NCBI GenBank assembly: GCA_018401875.1
Contig: JAGYJZ010000005.1
Span: 62,001-126,000 of the forward strand
From: Salibacteraceae bacterium
Lineage (GTDB): Bacteria > Bacteroidota > Bacteroidia > Flavobacteriales_G > Salibacteraceae
DNA length: 64,000 bases
Direction: 5' to 3'
Each line of letters starts with the position of its first letter. Position 1 is the stretch's first letter. Made by a program: the position numbers and the translations under genes. Below are positions 44,384-53,314 of the stretch, piece by piece. A model generated the notes under the pieces. That model was given only the letters and a program-made list of their open reading frames with translations, did no database searches and was not told the origin of the DNA.

Positions 44384-46789
44384 ATGAAAACACGTTTACT
44401 TTTTTTACTCCTTGTGCTGAGCACCATCAATGTGGTCAAGGCGCAATATCCTGTAGTTACAATTGAAGATATTCAAACGGTAACACCTACTGCCCTCGGA
44501 AACTGTGACGACCAAACATTCTATTTGGGCGATACGGTAATTATTCGCGCTAAAGTGGTCATGGACGGCAACCTAGCAGTGCCAAGTGGCGCAAGCAATC
44601 CAAACGGACACAAGAACTTTTGGCTCCAACAAGGAAATGGCGGGCCATTCAAAGGTCTCGATGTTTTTCAATTCTCTAGCTTAAGTGTTTCTGAAGACCC
44701 TCATAACCTCATCGCAGGAGATTCAGTTGAGGTTATTGGTTACATCGAAGACTTCAACGGAGAAACAGAAATCGTTCCTCTTGCAGGAACTTCCATCACA
44801 CTTTTGGGTCAAGGCCAACCCATTTACCCAATACAAGTGAACATTTCTGATTTAAACGATGATGACAGGAACAATTTACTGGAAACGGGTGAGCAATGGG
44901 AAGGATCTTATGTAGAAATAATTGGTGCCACGGTCGCATCGGTTGATTTTTTCAGCGGTGGTTCGCGTGTGAGTTTTAACATCGAAGATCAATTCGGTAA
45001 CGTGGTGAATGTTTCTGACCGGTTCTTGGTTCAAAAACTACCCGGTGAAGGTGGAAACTTTGTGGCGCCAAACGTTGGTGATCAATTGGATACAATTAGA
45101 GGAATCATTGCCCACAGCAAAAACAACTGTCCTGGATTCAATGGCAGAGGTTATGAGCTGTATCCTTTCCAAGAAAGCGACTACGTATATGGCGCTTCTG
45201 CTCCACGTATTTTCAACATTGCACGTACGCCACTGGTTCCTACGTCAAGTCAAACGGTTACTGTAACAGCTGATATTACTGACAACGATGGCGTTATTGT
45301 TTCTGCCAACATTGCTTACGCAACGGGCGCTTCAGGAGGAAGTTTTTCTACTGTACCAATTACTTTTGTTTCAGGAGAAACGTACACAGCTACTATTCCT
45401 GCGCAAGCTGATGGCACCTTGGTGCGTTGGTATATTACTGCTACTGACGACAGTGCTCAAGTAACGCAACTGCCAAACAATGACCCATCTGTGAACACGT
45501 ATTTATACCGCGTTCGCAACAATGGGCTCAGCATTTTTGATGTGCAGTACACGCCATACTCCAATGGCATTAGTCCTTATTTAGGTCAAAGTGTGAGCGT
45601 AGAAGGTGTGGTAACATCAAGCGTGAATTCAAGTGATACAGGCGATTTGGGCTATGTTTACATTCAGCAAGAAAACCAATTAAACTTTGCAGGATTGTGG
45701 TTGCAACAAGGCTCAACCATCAGCCAACTTGAGCGCGGACAGAAAGTAGAAGTAGAAGGTGTGGTAACCGAAAGTTTCGGAATGACAGCCCTTACGGATA
45801 TCGCTTCTGTAAACGTTACAGGCTCAGGATCGATCAATCCACTCGTTTTAAATCCTGATTCGTTTAGTGTTTATAATGGTGCCACTCAAGAGCAATATGA
45901 AGGAATGTTGGTGCGATTTGAAAACCCATCTGCCGGAGATAAAATTTATGTTGTAGAAAAGAACGCTGACGCAGTAACAAGCAACAACTATGCTGAATAC
46001 CGTATTGGTACAGATGTATTTAATCCTGCTTCAGGAGTGCGCGTTATTGCGGGTCGTTCAGCTGGAAACAGTTCCATTTACGTATCCTACATCAACGATT
46101 CGCTTTGGGTAAACAACTTAAATGTAGATCCATATGTGGTAGATTACGGTCACAGCATGCAAAGTATATCGGGTATTTTCTACTACAGCTTTGGCGCGAT
46201 GAAATTACTTCCAAGAAACAACCACGACATTGTTGGTTATGGCGATGCTCCTGTAACGGCTATGTTCACTTCAAGTTTGGTGGAAGTTTGCGTGAACGAT
46301 ACGGTTCAGTTCATGAATATGTCTTCAGTGATCGCTGATGAATTCAGTTGGGATTTTGGTGACGGAACAACTTCTTCAGACGAAGATCCAATGCAGATTT
46401 ACACTGTTGGCGGATGGTACAACGTTAGCTTAATCGCTGAAAACTCAGTTGACGGAGCTGCTGATACTGCAACTTCAGTTGAATACATCTACGTTGATTC
46501 AAGCGAGGCGTGCGTTACAGTAGGAGTAGAAGAAAACACCATTTCAGCCATTGAAACATTGATCTACCCGAATCCAACATCAGACATGATCACCATCAAA
46601 ACTGATTTTGTTGATCATGAAGTGTACAGCATCACCATTTATGACCTCAACGGAAGAGAGATCTTCAAGCGAATGACGAGTCGTTCTATTGAGACGCTTA
46701 ATCTTTCTTCATTGGATGCAGGAAACTACATACTTGAAGTAAACGCGAATGGCAGCACAGTTGACGTGATGCAAATCGTAAAGCAATAA
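44384..46789 (+). CDS. Secreted OB-fold/PKD protein with T9SS type A sorting domain
   Basis: An 801-residue protein, signal peptide MKTRLLFLLLVLSTINVVKAQ. It contains two OB-like segments of the kind seen in extracellular nuclease-associated and DUF5689 proteins (DTVIIRAKVVMDG...FWLQQGNGG near residue 50-100; GQSVSVEGVVTSSVN...YIQQENQ...WLQQG near 400-450). Between them is a beta-sandwich module (VTVTADITDNDGVIVSANI). Near 650 comes a PKD domain (FSWDFGDGTTSSDEDP), then the type A sorting domain (LIYPNPTSDMITIKT, YDLNGREIFKR, LDAGNYILEVNANG). No nuclease catalytic residues are seen. It follows the previous gene by 24 bp. Confidence 0.83.
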   Translation: MKTRLLFLLLVLSTINVVKAQYPVVTIEDIQTVTPTALGNCDDQTFYLGDTVIIRAKVVMDGNLAVPSGASNPNGHKNFWLQQGNGGPFKGLDVFQFSSLSVSEDPHNLIAGDSVEVIGYIEDFNGETEIVPLAGTSITLLGQGQPIYPIQVNISDLNDDDRNNLLETGEQWEGSYVEIIGATVASVDFFSGGSRVSFNIEDQFGNVVNVSDRFLVQKLPGEGGNFVAPNVGDQLDTIRGIIAHSKNNCPGFNGRGYELYPFQESDYVYGASAPRIFNIARTPLVPTSSQTVTVTADITDNDGVIVSANIAYATGASGGSFSTVPITFVSGETYTATIPAQADGTLVRWYITATDDSAQVTQLPNNDPSVNTYLYRVRNNGLSIFDVQYTPYSNGISPYLGQSVSVEGVVTSSVNSSDTGDLGYVYIQQENQLNFAGLWLQQGSTISQLERGQKVEVEGVVTESFGMTALTDIASVNVTGSGSINPLVLNPDSFSVYNGATQEQYEGMLVRFENPSAGDKIYVVEKNADAVTSNNYAEYRIGTDVFNPASGVRVIAGRSAGNSSIYVSYINDSLWVNNLNVDPYVVDYGHSMQSISGIFYYSFGAMKLLPRNNHDIVGYGDAPVTAMFTSSLVEVCVNDTVQFMNMSSVIADEFSWDFGDGTTSSDEDPMQIYTVGGWYNVSLIAENSVDGAADTATSVEYIYVDSSEACVTVGVEENTISAIETLIYPNPTSDMITIKTDFVDHEVYSITIYDLNGREIFKRMTSRSIETLNLSSLDAGNYILEVNANGSTVDVMQIVKQ

Positions 46790-46829
46790 GCGAAACGGAG
46801 ATCTTCAGGTGCAAAAAGACAAGTTGGTA

Positions 46830-48272
46830 ATGAAACCTACGTTCGTCAAGGCAATTCTTGGCTTGTCTTTTTGCGCTTTGATCTTTTTCAATGGCTGCAA
46901 GAAGGATGACTTAAAGGACAACCTCGCACCAGAAACAATCACAGCAGTTGAAGCATTCAACCTCACGGGTGAAAACAGGCTCAACAGCTTAGTAACGCTG
47001 CGTTGGTATGGTACCGATCCTGACGGCTACGTTATAGGATACGAATTCAGCTTTGACCAAGAGACATGGTACTTTACTGAAAATCAAGATTCCACTTTTC
47101 TTTTCTCGATTACAGCCGGCAGCGACACACTCGATATTGACTTCTATATCAGAGCCATCGACAATGAATACAAAGCCGATGCGTCACCCGCCTACCTCAA
47201 AATCCCACTCAAAAACACGCCACCTGAAGTAGCGTTTAACGAAGACTTGATTCCTTCTGATACCTCGTTCAATTTGATAACGTTAACCTGGGACGCGACA
47301 GACGCTGATGGCAACGAAACCTTAAAGCAGTTGCAACTGAAAATCAACGATGGCGAATGGGTTGACATCAGTCCAAACAGAGCATTGGCTGCCATCGTAC
47401 CGAAAACACCCGAACAAAGTGGGACGGTTATATCAAGTATCTATTATGACCCGAATACAGTCGGACCTGATATTTCAGGCATGGAACTCAATGCATTGAA
47501 TGACTTCTACATTCGAGCCATCGACATCGCGGGGTCCATCAGCGATGAAGACACGATATCGAGTATTTACATCACGAAAAAATCACATGATTTATTAGTG
47601 ATTGGCGCCAATTCAGCTCGGCCAAATGCCTTCTATGCTTCAAACCTAACGGCCGCAGGAATTGGTTTCGATTTCATTGATTTTGTAGCTAGCAATGCTA
47701 AAAATCAACCTAAAATTTGGTCGCCAACACTTAGTTTGTTACTCCGACAATACGATCAGGTGTTGATGACCGCCAATGACGTGACTTTTACGAATGTGCA
47801 AACCAACGCAGATGAACTTGTTTTGGAATTCGCCTCTAGTGCGATTGAAGAATATGTAAATGTCGGTGGGAAAATATTCATCAATGCTAGCTTTCCTGCA
47901 TACTACGATCAATCGAGTGGCCTTTATGGAATACTGCCGATCGACAGCTTTAGTTCATCTGTTGGCTTGGCCAGACTACCGATAGATTCGATGGTGGTAG
48001 CGGTTGATCCATCGTTCCCAAATCTTACTTGCTCGTCATTCATTTCGGGCCTCGATCCTTTCTATCCATCGAGCGATGCCACGGTGCTTTACACCGCCCA
48101 ACTCACCAAAAACAACGGCTGGGAAGGGCCGAAAAATGTAGCCGTAAAGCGCTCATCCAATGGAAATACAAATTTCATTTTCATGACGGTTGAACTGCAC
48201 AAATTGAATTTAGATCAAACTGCCGTGCAGCAATTCTTTGACAAAGTTTACAATGACGAATTCAACTGGTAA
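46830..48272 (+). CDS. Exported lipoprotein with fibronectin-like repeats
   Basis: A 480-residue lipoprotein (lipobox FFNGC; then KKDDLKDN). Two Fn3-like repeats follow the lipobox: TLRWYGTDPDGYVIGYEFSFD and TLTWDATDADGNETLKQLQLK, each preceding a short DFYIRAID strand. The second half (about 250-480) begins KKSHDLLVIGANSARP and resembles a GATase/ThuA-like flavodoxin fold (YDQVLMTANDVTF, EYVNVGGKIFINASFP). The ATG at 46830 is preferred over the GTG at 46809. It lies between the CTD protein and the TonB-dependent receptor in the same run. Role unknown; probably surface-exposed or periplasmic-facing. Confidence 0.78.
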   Translation: MKPTFVKAILGLSFCALIFFNGCKKDDLKDNLAPETITAVEAFNLTGENRLNSLVTLRWYGTDPDGYVIGYEFSFDQETWYFTENQDSTFLFSITAGSDTLDIDFYIRAIDNEYKADASPAYLKIPLKNTPPEVAFNEDLIPSDTSFNLITLTWDATDADGNETLKQLQLKINDGEWVDISPNRALAAIVPKTPEQSGTVISSIYYDPNTVGPDISGMELNALNDFYIRAIDIAGSISDEDTISSIYITKKSHDLLVIGANSARPNAFYASNLTAAGIGFDFIDFVASNAKNQPKIWSPTLSLLLRQYDQVLMTANDVTFTNVQTNADELVLEFASSAIEEYVNVGGKIFINASFPAYYDQSSGLYGILPIDSFSSSVGLARLPIDSMVVAVDPSFPNLTCSSFISGLDPFYPSSDATVLYTAQLTKNNGWEGPKNVAVKRSSNGNTNFIFMTVELHKLNLDQTAVQQFFDKVYNDEFNW

Positions 48273-48294
48273 GCAGCGCATACGGCAGTTTCAG

Positions 48295-51123
48295 ATGAGC
48301 CTTTTCAAGGTATTGAGCGCTTTGGCGATCGTTCTTTGCACGATCAATTTCGCAGTTGCACAAAATGCTACTTTGAAAGGAGTGATATCCGACAAAGAAA
48401 CGGGCGAAACACTTCCTGGAGCTACGGTGGCTCTGGTAGGAACCTACAAAGGAACGAGCACCGATATGGACGGAAAGTACGAAATCAAAGACATTAAACC
48501 GGGCGACTACTCTGTTAAAGTGACGTTCATCGGCTACAGCGATCAAATCTATAACGGTATCACACTGAAGAAAGGCGAAGTCAAAACCCTCGACTCCAAA
48601 ATCAGCTTTCGATCAAACACCCTTAATGAAGTAATCATTATTGGCGAGCAAGTGATCGACCTTGAAAGTGGCAAGTCTGAAATCAGAATTTCGCAAGACG
48701 ACATCAAGGAAATGTCGGTAAGAAATGTGCAAGATGTGGTGAAAATGCAAGCCGGGGTAAGTGAAAATCCAGACGGAATTCAGATTCGTGGTGGACGCGT
48801 TTACGAAACCCAGTATGTGGTTGACGGTATTTCCGCAAAAGACCCACTGGCAGGAACAGGTTTTGGCGTGAATGTAAGTTCATCATCCATTCAAGATGTC
48901 AAAGTAATTACAGGTGGCGCTGGAGCGCAATATGGCGATGGTTCTTCGGGTGTGATCTCCACCGAAATTCGCGAAGGAGGCGACAAGTTGGAAGTGAGCG
49001 GCAGCTGGCTGACGGACAATTACATGACCAATAGAAAAACTGGAACAGCTTGGAATACTGATATTTGGGAAGCAACCATAGCCACTCCAATTCCCGGCAC
49101 AAAAAAGAAACTCACGCTCTTCACTTCCGCTTCAGTAAACTTAAGCGACACATATTTTGACGAAGAAGCCAATCAGCTGCACTCGTCACTATTCACCAAG
49201 AACGACTCGCTGTGGGCTCCTCGCCAAGACAACAGTTGGTCGCACACCTTAAAACTCGCATATACGGTGCGTCCAGGTTTTAAGCTCTTTTTCACCAATC
49301 AGCATTCGCTCAATATCAATCAGAATACGAGAAGTCTTCAAATCGTTGGATTTGATGCCATTGTTCAGCCGGGTTATCAGTATGAGTTCAGTAATAATTT
49401 AGACAATGCCACTACATACACGCATCAGTCGAACCTCTCAGTTTTAGGAATGACTTACTCGTTTCCAAACAACAAATGGTCGGTTCAATCAAACGTAGGT
49501 AGGCTTTTCACAAACTTACGTGCCGATGCCAACGGACGGCCATTTCGGTCTGAAACCATCGATCAGATTTACGACCCAGAAAGCATTATCACAGATCCCG
49601 TAACGCTGTTTAACCCTCAAGATTCGATTATTTATGTAAACGCACCTTCAGGTTTAGTGAACAACAATGGAATCAGCAGGGTGTGGCACGACCATTATGT
49701 GCAGGAATACACGGTGAAGAATGTAATCAGTTTCTATCCCGACAGCAAAATTCACAAATGGACATTCGGCCAAGAGCACAAAGAAACCCAATACCAATGG
49801 GCTGATGTTTCAAGCCCGTGGGTTGGTGCTCCCATTCAAATCAACGATACGCTTACTACGCCATCCATCAGTGTTGGATCGAGTAATGATATTTGGAACG
49901 CCAACGCCACCAACGGAGGCTTTTTCGCAGAAGACAACATCGTTTACAAGGGAATCAATGCTACGTTAGGAGTGCGAATCAACTACTGGGCCTTTGGGTC
50001 GTTTGTTGATGATGCCATCGAAAATCCCGATGCACTGATTTTAGATGAAGTGCGAAGGCAATACACCGATCGCACGTTTGGTGTGCTAGGAAAACGCTTT
50101 CAAGCACGCATATTACCACGACTCAACGTTTCCTTTCCCGTGACAGAAAACAATGTGCTATACTTCAATTACGGACACAGCATGAACTTGCCTCATCCGC
50201 GATTTGTATATGCGGGCCTTGATCCTGTCTATCAAGATCGCGGCTATTTATCGCGGATCGGAAACCCAAACCTTAAGCCCGAAACTACAGTGGCTTATGA
50301 GCTCGGCATCAAATCCCAAGTGACCAAAAAGTTGGGGGTAACCTTTACGGCCTTCAACAATGACAAATACGACTATATCGTTACGCGCACCATTGTGCTC
50401 AGAGATCAAACAGGCCGTTTGGTGGATCGCACCACATCGATCAATCAAGACTATGCACGCATCATCGGATTAGAATTGGGCGTTAATTACAGAATAGGGA
50501 AGTTCGTGCGCACATTTGCCAACATCACCTATCAATCGGCCACAGGAAAATCAAATTCTGCAGCAGAGAGCTTGCTTCAAATCGTTCAAACTGGTTTTGT
50601 AAACACCACGAAGGAGCAATACTTGGCTTGGGATAGACCTTGGGATTTTAAGGCTGGAGTAATATTTACACCAGACAGTAACATTTCAATCGGAAAAATT
50701 CCACTTCAGGGATTTCGACTATTTGTTACGGGAACGTATAAATCAGGATTACGCTATACACCTCATACATTCAATGGAACAAACGACATCGGAAGACCGA
50801 TCTATATCCGTGACGATGCCAACCCCAACGCTGAGGTTGGAGCATACTGGTCGTGGATAGATTTCAGACTATCAAGAGATTTCGTTTCCAAAAAAGGCCG
50901 TGGTGTTTCTTTGAGTATCGAGGTGAAGAACATCTTCAATAGGCGCAATGCTCAAATTGTAAATCCAGTGACGGGTCGCGCGTATGAAATTGGTGATGAC
51001 GTTCCCGATGGATGGAGAAACCTAGCTTATCCTGACCCATTGGATCGAAGTACGCCACCCACAGATCCTGCGCGTTTTTCAGCGCCACGGCAAATTATTT
51101 ACGGATTATCGTTCAAATTCTGA
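48295..51123 (+). CDS. TonB-dependent receptor with carboxypeptidase-regulatory N-domain
   Basis: About 942 residues from the ATG at 48295, which gives a clean signal peptide (MSLFKVLSALAIVLCTINFAVAQ). Earlier in-frame ATGs at 48238 and 48253 overlap the lipoprotein gene. The first domain is the CarboxypepD_reg-like module (GVISDKETGETLPGATVALVG, TDMDGKYEIKDIKPGDY). A plug follows (VRNVQDVVKMQAGVSENPDGIQIRGGR, YVVDGISAKDPL, GGAGAQYGDGSSGVISTEI), then a 22-strand barrel ending RQIIYGLSFKF. No SusD partner is adjacent, so this is not a standard polysaccharide-utilisation pair. It may use TonB energy to import a ligand or, with the PorV-like neighbour, serve the exported proteins. Confidence 0.9.
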   Translation: MSLFKVLSALAIVLCTINFAVAQNATLKGVISDKETGETLPGATVALVGTYKGTSTDMDGKYEIKDIKPGDYSVKVTFIGYSDQIYNGITLKKGEVKTLDSKISFRSNTLNEVIIIGEQVIDLESGKSEIRISQDDIKEMSVRNVQDVVKMQAGVSENPDGIQIRGGRVYETQYVVDGISAKDPLAGTGFGVNVSSSSIQDVKVITGGAGAQYGDGSSGVISTEIREGGDKLEVSGSWLTDNYMTNRKTGTAWNTDIWEATIATPIPGTKKKLTLFTSASVNLSDTYFDEEANQLHSSLFTKNDSLWAPRQDNSWSHTLKLAYTVRPGFKLFFTNQHSLNINQNTRSLQIVGFDAIVQPGYQYEFSNNLDNATTYTHQSNLSVLGMTYSFPNNKWSVQSNVGRLFTNLRADANGRPFRSETIDQIYDPESIITDPVTLFNPQDSIIYVNAPSGLVNNNGISRVWHDHYVQEYTVKNVISFYPDSKIHKWTFGQEHKETQYQWADVSSPWVGAPIQINDTLTTPSISVGSSNDIWNANATNGGFFAEDNIVYKGINATLGVRINYWAFGSFVDDAIENPDALILDEVRRQYTDRTFGVLGKRFQARILPRLNVSFPVTENNVLYFNYGHSMNLPHPRFVYAGLDPVYQDRGYLSRIGNPNLKPETTVAYELGIKSQVTKKLGVTFTAFNNDKYDYIVTRTIVLRDQTGRLVDRTTSINQDYARIIGLELGVNYRIGKFVRTFANITYQSATGKSNSAAESLLQIVQTGFVNTTKEQYLAWDRPWDFKAGVIFTPDSNISIGKIPLQGFRLFVTGTYKSGLRYTPHTFNGTNDIGRPIYIRDDANPNAEVGAYWSWIDFRLSRDFVSKKGRGVSLSIEVKNIFNRRNAQIVNPVTGRAYEIGDDVPDGWRNLAYPDPLDRSTPPTDPARFSAPRQIIYGLSFKF

Positions 51124-52127
51124 TGAAGCAAATACTAGCACATATTGCCTTTGTTTTGTTTGCATTGAACGCATCAGCGCAGTTACTGCCAAACTTAGGT
51201 GGTCAGCGCGCAGGCGTTTCTACGTTGTCCTTTTTGAAGAATGATATTAGTCCGCGATCGATGGCGTTGAGCGGAGCAAACTTGACGCTTTCGGCAGACG
51301 GAATGTCAACGGCACATAACACGGCTTCAATGTCGCAGTTGGAAGGAATACACGTAGCTGCATCAGACCTAATGATCGGTGCGGGAATTCACCAATCGTG
51401 GTTCAGCACCATCGTTCCTTTAAAATCGAGCACAAGCGCCATAGGTTTCAACCTCAACTATTTGAGCAGCGGTGCTATGAAGGTGCGCACAGAATTTCAA
51501 CCCGAAGGAACAGGCGAGTATTTCTACGCCAATCAATTTGCAGCTGGAGTTGCCTATTCCAAGTTACTCTCAGACCGTTTTAGTTTTGGAACCAACATTA
51601 AAGTAATTCATGAGCAACTGGCACAATACTCAAACACTACTGTGGCGGCAGATTTAGGCTTTCTTTACACCACCGATATCAAAGAATTGAAGTTTGGAAT
51701 TGTCATTCAAAATTTTGGTGGAAACTCAGGTCTAACGGGCAATGATATTGTAGAGTCATTTAACCGACAGCCCGTTTCAGTTGGTCAGTATTCAGTCCCA
51801 ACAATCTTCAGACTGGGTGCCTCGATGAAGCCCATTCAGAAAAACGATCAAAGTGTGATGGTGGCCATTCAATTGGAACACCCGAATGACAACAGTGAAA
51901 ATTTACGTTTTGGTGTTGAGTACGAGTTCAAGAAACTGCTCTATGCACGGGCAGGCTATAAAATTAACGTAGCTGGAGAGAATTTACCTACGCTCGGACT
52001 CGGCTATAAGCTTCGTTTTGGCAGAAATACCATGATGTTCAATTATGGCGTAAATGCCACGCAGTATCTAGGCACATTGCATGTGTTTGGCCTCGACTTC
52101 ATGTTTAACAATGACAAAAGAGAATGA
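51123..52127 (+). CDS. PorV/PorQ-family outer membrane protein
   Basis: A 334-residue protein with signal peptide MKQILAHIAFVLFALNASAQ. It opens with the family hallmark GGQRAGVSTLSFLKNDISPRSMALSGANL, followed by MSTAHNTASMSQLEG. The barrel strands end in LHVFGLDFMFNN. PorV is the T9SS outer membrane shuttle that binds CTD proteins and delivers them to the attachment complex; paralogues of this family often sit beside their clients. The start codon shares a base with the stop of the TonB-dependent receptor, so the two are translationally coupled. Whether this copy is PorV-like in function is an inference from family and context. Confidence 0.85.
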   Translation: MKQILAHIAFVLFALNASAQLLPNLGGQRAGVSTLSFLKNDISPRSMALSGANLTLSADGMSTAHNTASMSQLEGIHVAASDLMIGAGIHQSWFSTIVPLKSSTSAIGFNLNYLSSGAMKVRTEFQPEGTGEYFYANQFAAGVAYSKLLSDRFSFGTNIKVIHEQLAQYSNTTVAADLGFLYTTDIKELKFGIVIQNFGGNSGLTGNDIVESFNRQPVSVGQYSVPTIFRLGASMKPIQKNDQSVMVAIQLEHPNDNSENLRFGVEYEFKKLLYARAGYKINVAGENLPTLGLGYKLRFGRNTMMFNYGVNATQYLGTLHVFGLDFMFNNDKRE

Positions 52128-53308
52128 AAAACCTAATCGTCTTACTTTTCTCTGCCTTACTGTTCACTTCATGTGAAGGATTTTTTGGTCAAAAAACTGA
52201 CCTCACCTTCATTGACGCTCCCGTTTTTCAGGCGCGCGATGTAGCATATGTGCCTATTCAGCCCATTATAGATGGTTTTTTTGAACCTACTGATGTGGTG
52301 GCTGGTTTTGATGAACTGATTTACGTGGTAGATGCAGGCAGCGAAGAAATCATTGCCTTTGATCAAAGTGGCAGAGAGCAAGGAAGGTATCGACTAGCTG
52401 GCGTAAGGAAGATTGTGCAAGATCGTCAGATGAACATCTTGGCCATTGCTGAGCACGATACTACCATCAATGACGCTGATTACACTCTGGCAGCAATTTA
52501 CCGATTGAACTTAAATAGCGCTCTGGGATACGGAATTAAGAATGCACAAATCGCAAACAAAATTGTGCATCCATTTTATTTCAAAACCAGCTTCAGCAGT
52601 ATCGATGAGGAAGTGAAATTTACATCCATCGATATTATGGGCGACAATAGTTTTTACGCCACGCGTATTGGTCCTAGAGACAATGAAAATCAAGTGGGCG
52701 GAACAGACGATGGCATCGTGTTGTTCAATGAAGACGATACCTATGTTTCGAATGTATTTGTAAGCACAAATTCAGGATTTTTTCGCGGTTATTTTCAAAC
52801 TCCTCTGTGCATTACAACGCTCACGAAACCGCGTCAAAGCCCATCGGTGAGCACTTCGAGTAATTTCTTTGTTGCCATGGCTGACCCTGGTGTTTCCATT
52901 AAGGTGCAGTCTATCCGCTTTATTGAAACCGATTTTGGTTCTTCGTATGAAGTAGAGCTTTTGGATTTTACAGATACCTCAGAAGCCAATGATTTCTTGT
53001 ACCGATCAGGCCGCTTCGAAAATCCGGTTGACATGACTTTAACGGGCGATGGAACGAACTACTTGTTTGTGGTGGATGATGCGAAAGACTCGGTTTATCA
53101 ATTCACAACCCGCGGCTGGGAAGGCGTAAACCCGCCTCCGGGCTCGTCCGAAACAAAAAATATCATCGCATCCTTTGGTGGCACTGGCCAAGGCGCTATG
53201 CAATTTGACAAACCTTCAGCAGTAGCATACCTCGACCGTGTTTTATACGTCACTGATCAAGGCAATGGCAGACTGTTGCGATTTAAACTAACGACCGATA
53301 TCGATTAA
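52124..53308 (+). CDS. NHL-repeat-like lipoprotein
   Basis: A 394-residue lipoprotein (lipobox LFTSCEGFF). The body reads like a six-bladed NHL/SMP-30-type propeller: FEPTDVVAGFDELIYVVDAGSEEIIAFDQ at the start, FENPVDMTLTGDGTNYLFVVDDAKDSVYQF near 305, and FDKPSAVAYLDRVLYVTDQGNGRLLRF at the end. The start overlaps the PorV-like gene by 4 bp (ATGA), so they are coupled. NHL propellers usually bind other proteins or glycans; the ligand is unknown. Confidence 0.83.
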   Translation: MKNLIVLLFSALLFTSCEGFFGQKTDLTFIDAPVFQARDVAYVPIQPIIDGFFEPTDVVAGFDELIYVVDAGSEEIIAFDQSGREQGRYRLAGVRKIVQDRQMNILAIAEHDTTINDADYTLAAIYRLNLNSALGYGIKNAQIANKIVHPFYFKTSFSSIDEEVKFTSIDIMGDNSFYATRIGPRDNENQVGGTDDGIVLFNEDDTYVSNVFVSTNSGFFRGYFQTPLCITTLTKPRQSPSVSTSSNFFVAMADPGVSIKVQSIRFIETDFGSSYEVELLDFTDTSEANDFLYRSGRFENPVDMTLTGDGTNYLFVVDDAKDSVYQFTTRGWEGVNPPPGSSETKNIIASFGGTGQGAMQFDKPSAVAYLDRVLYVTDQGNGRLLRFKLTTDID

Positions 53309-53314
53309 ACTTTT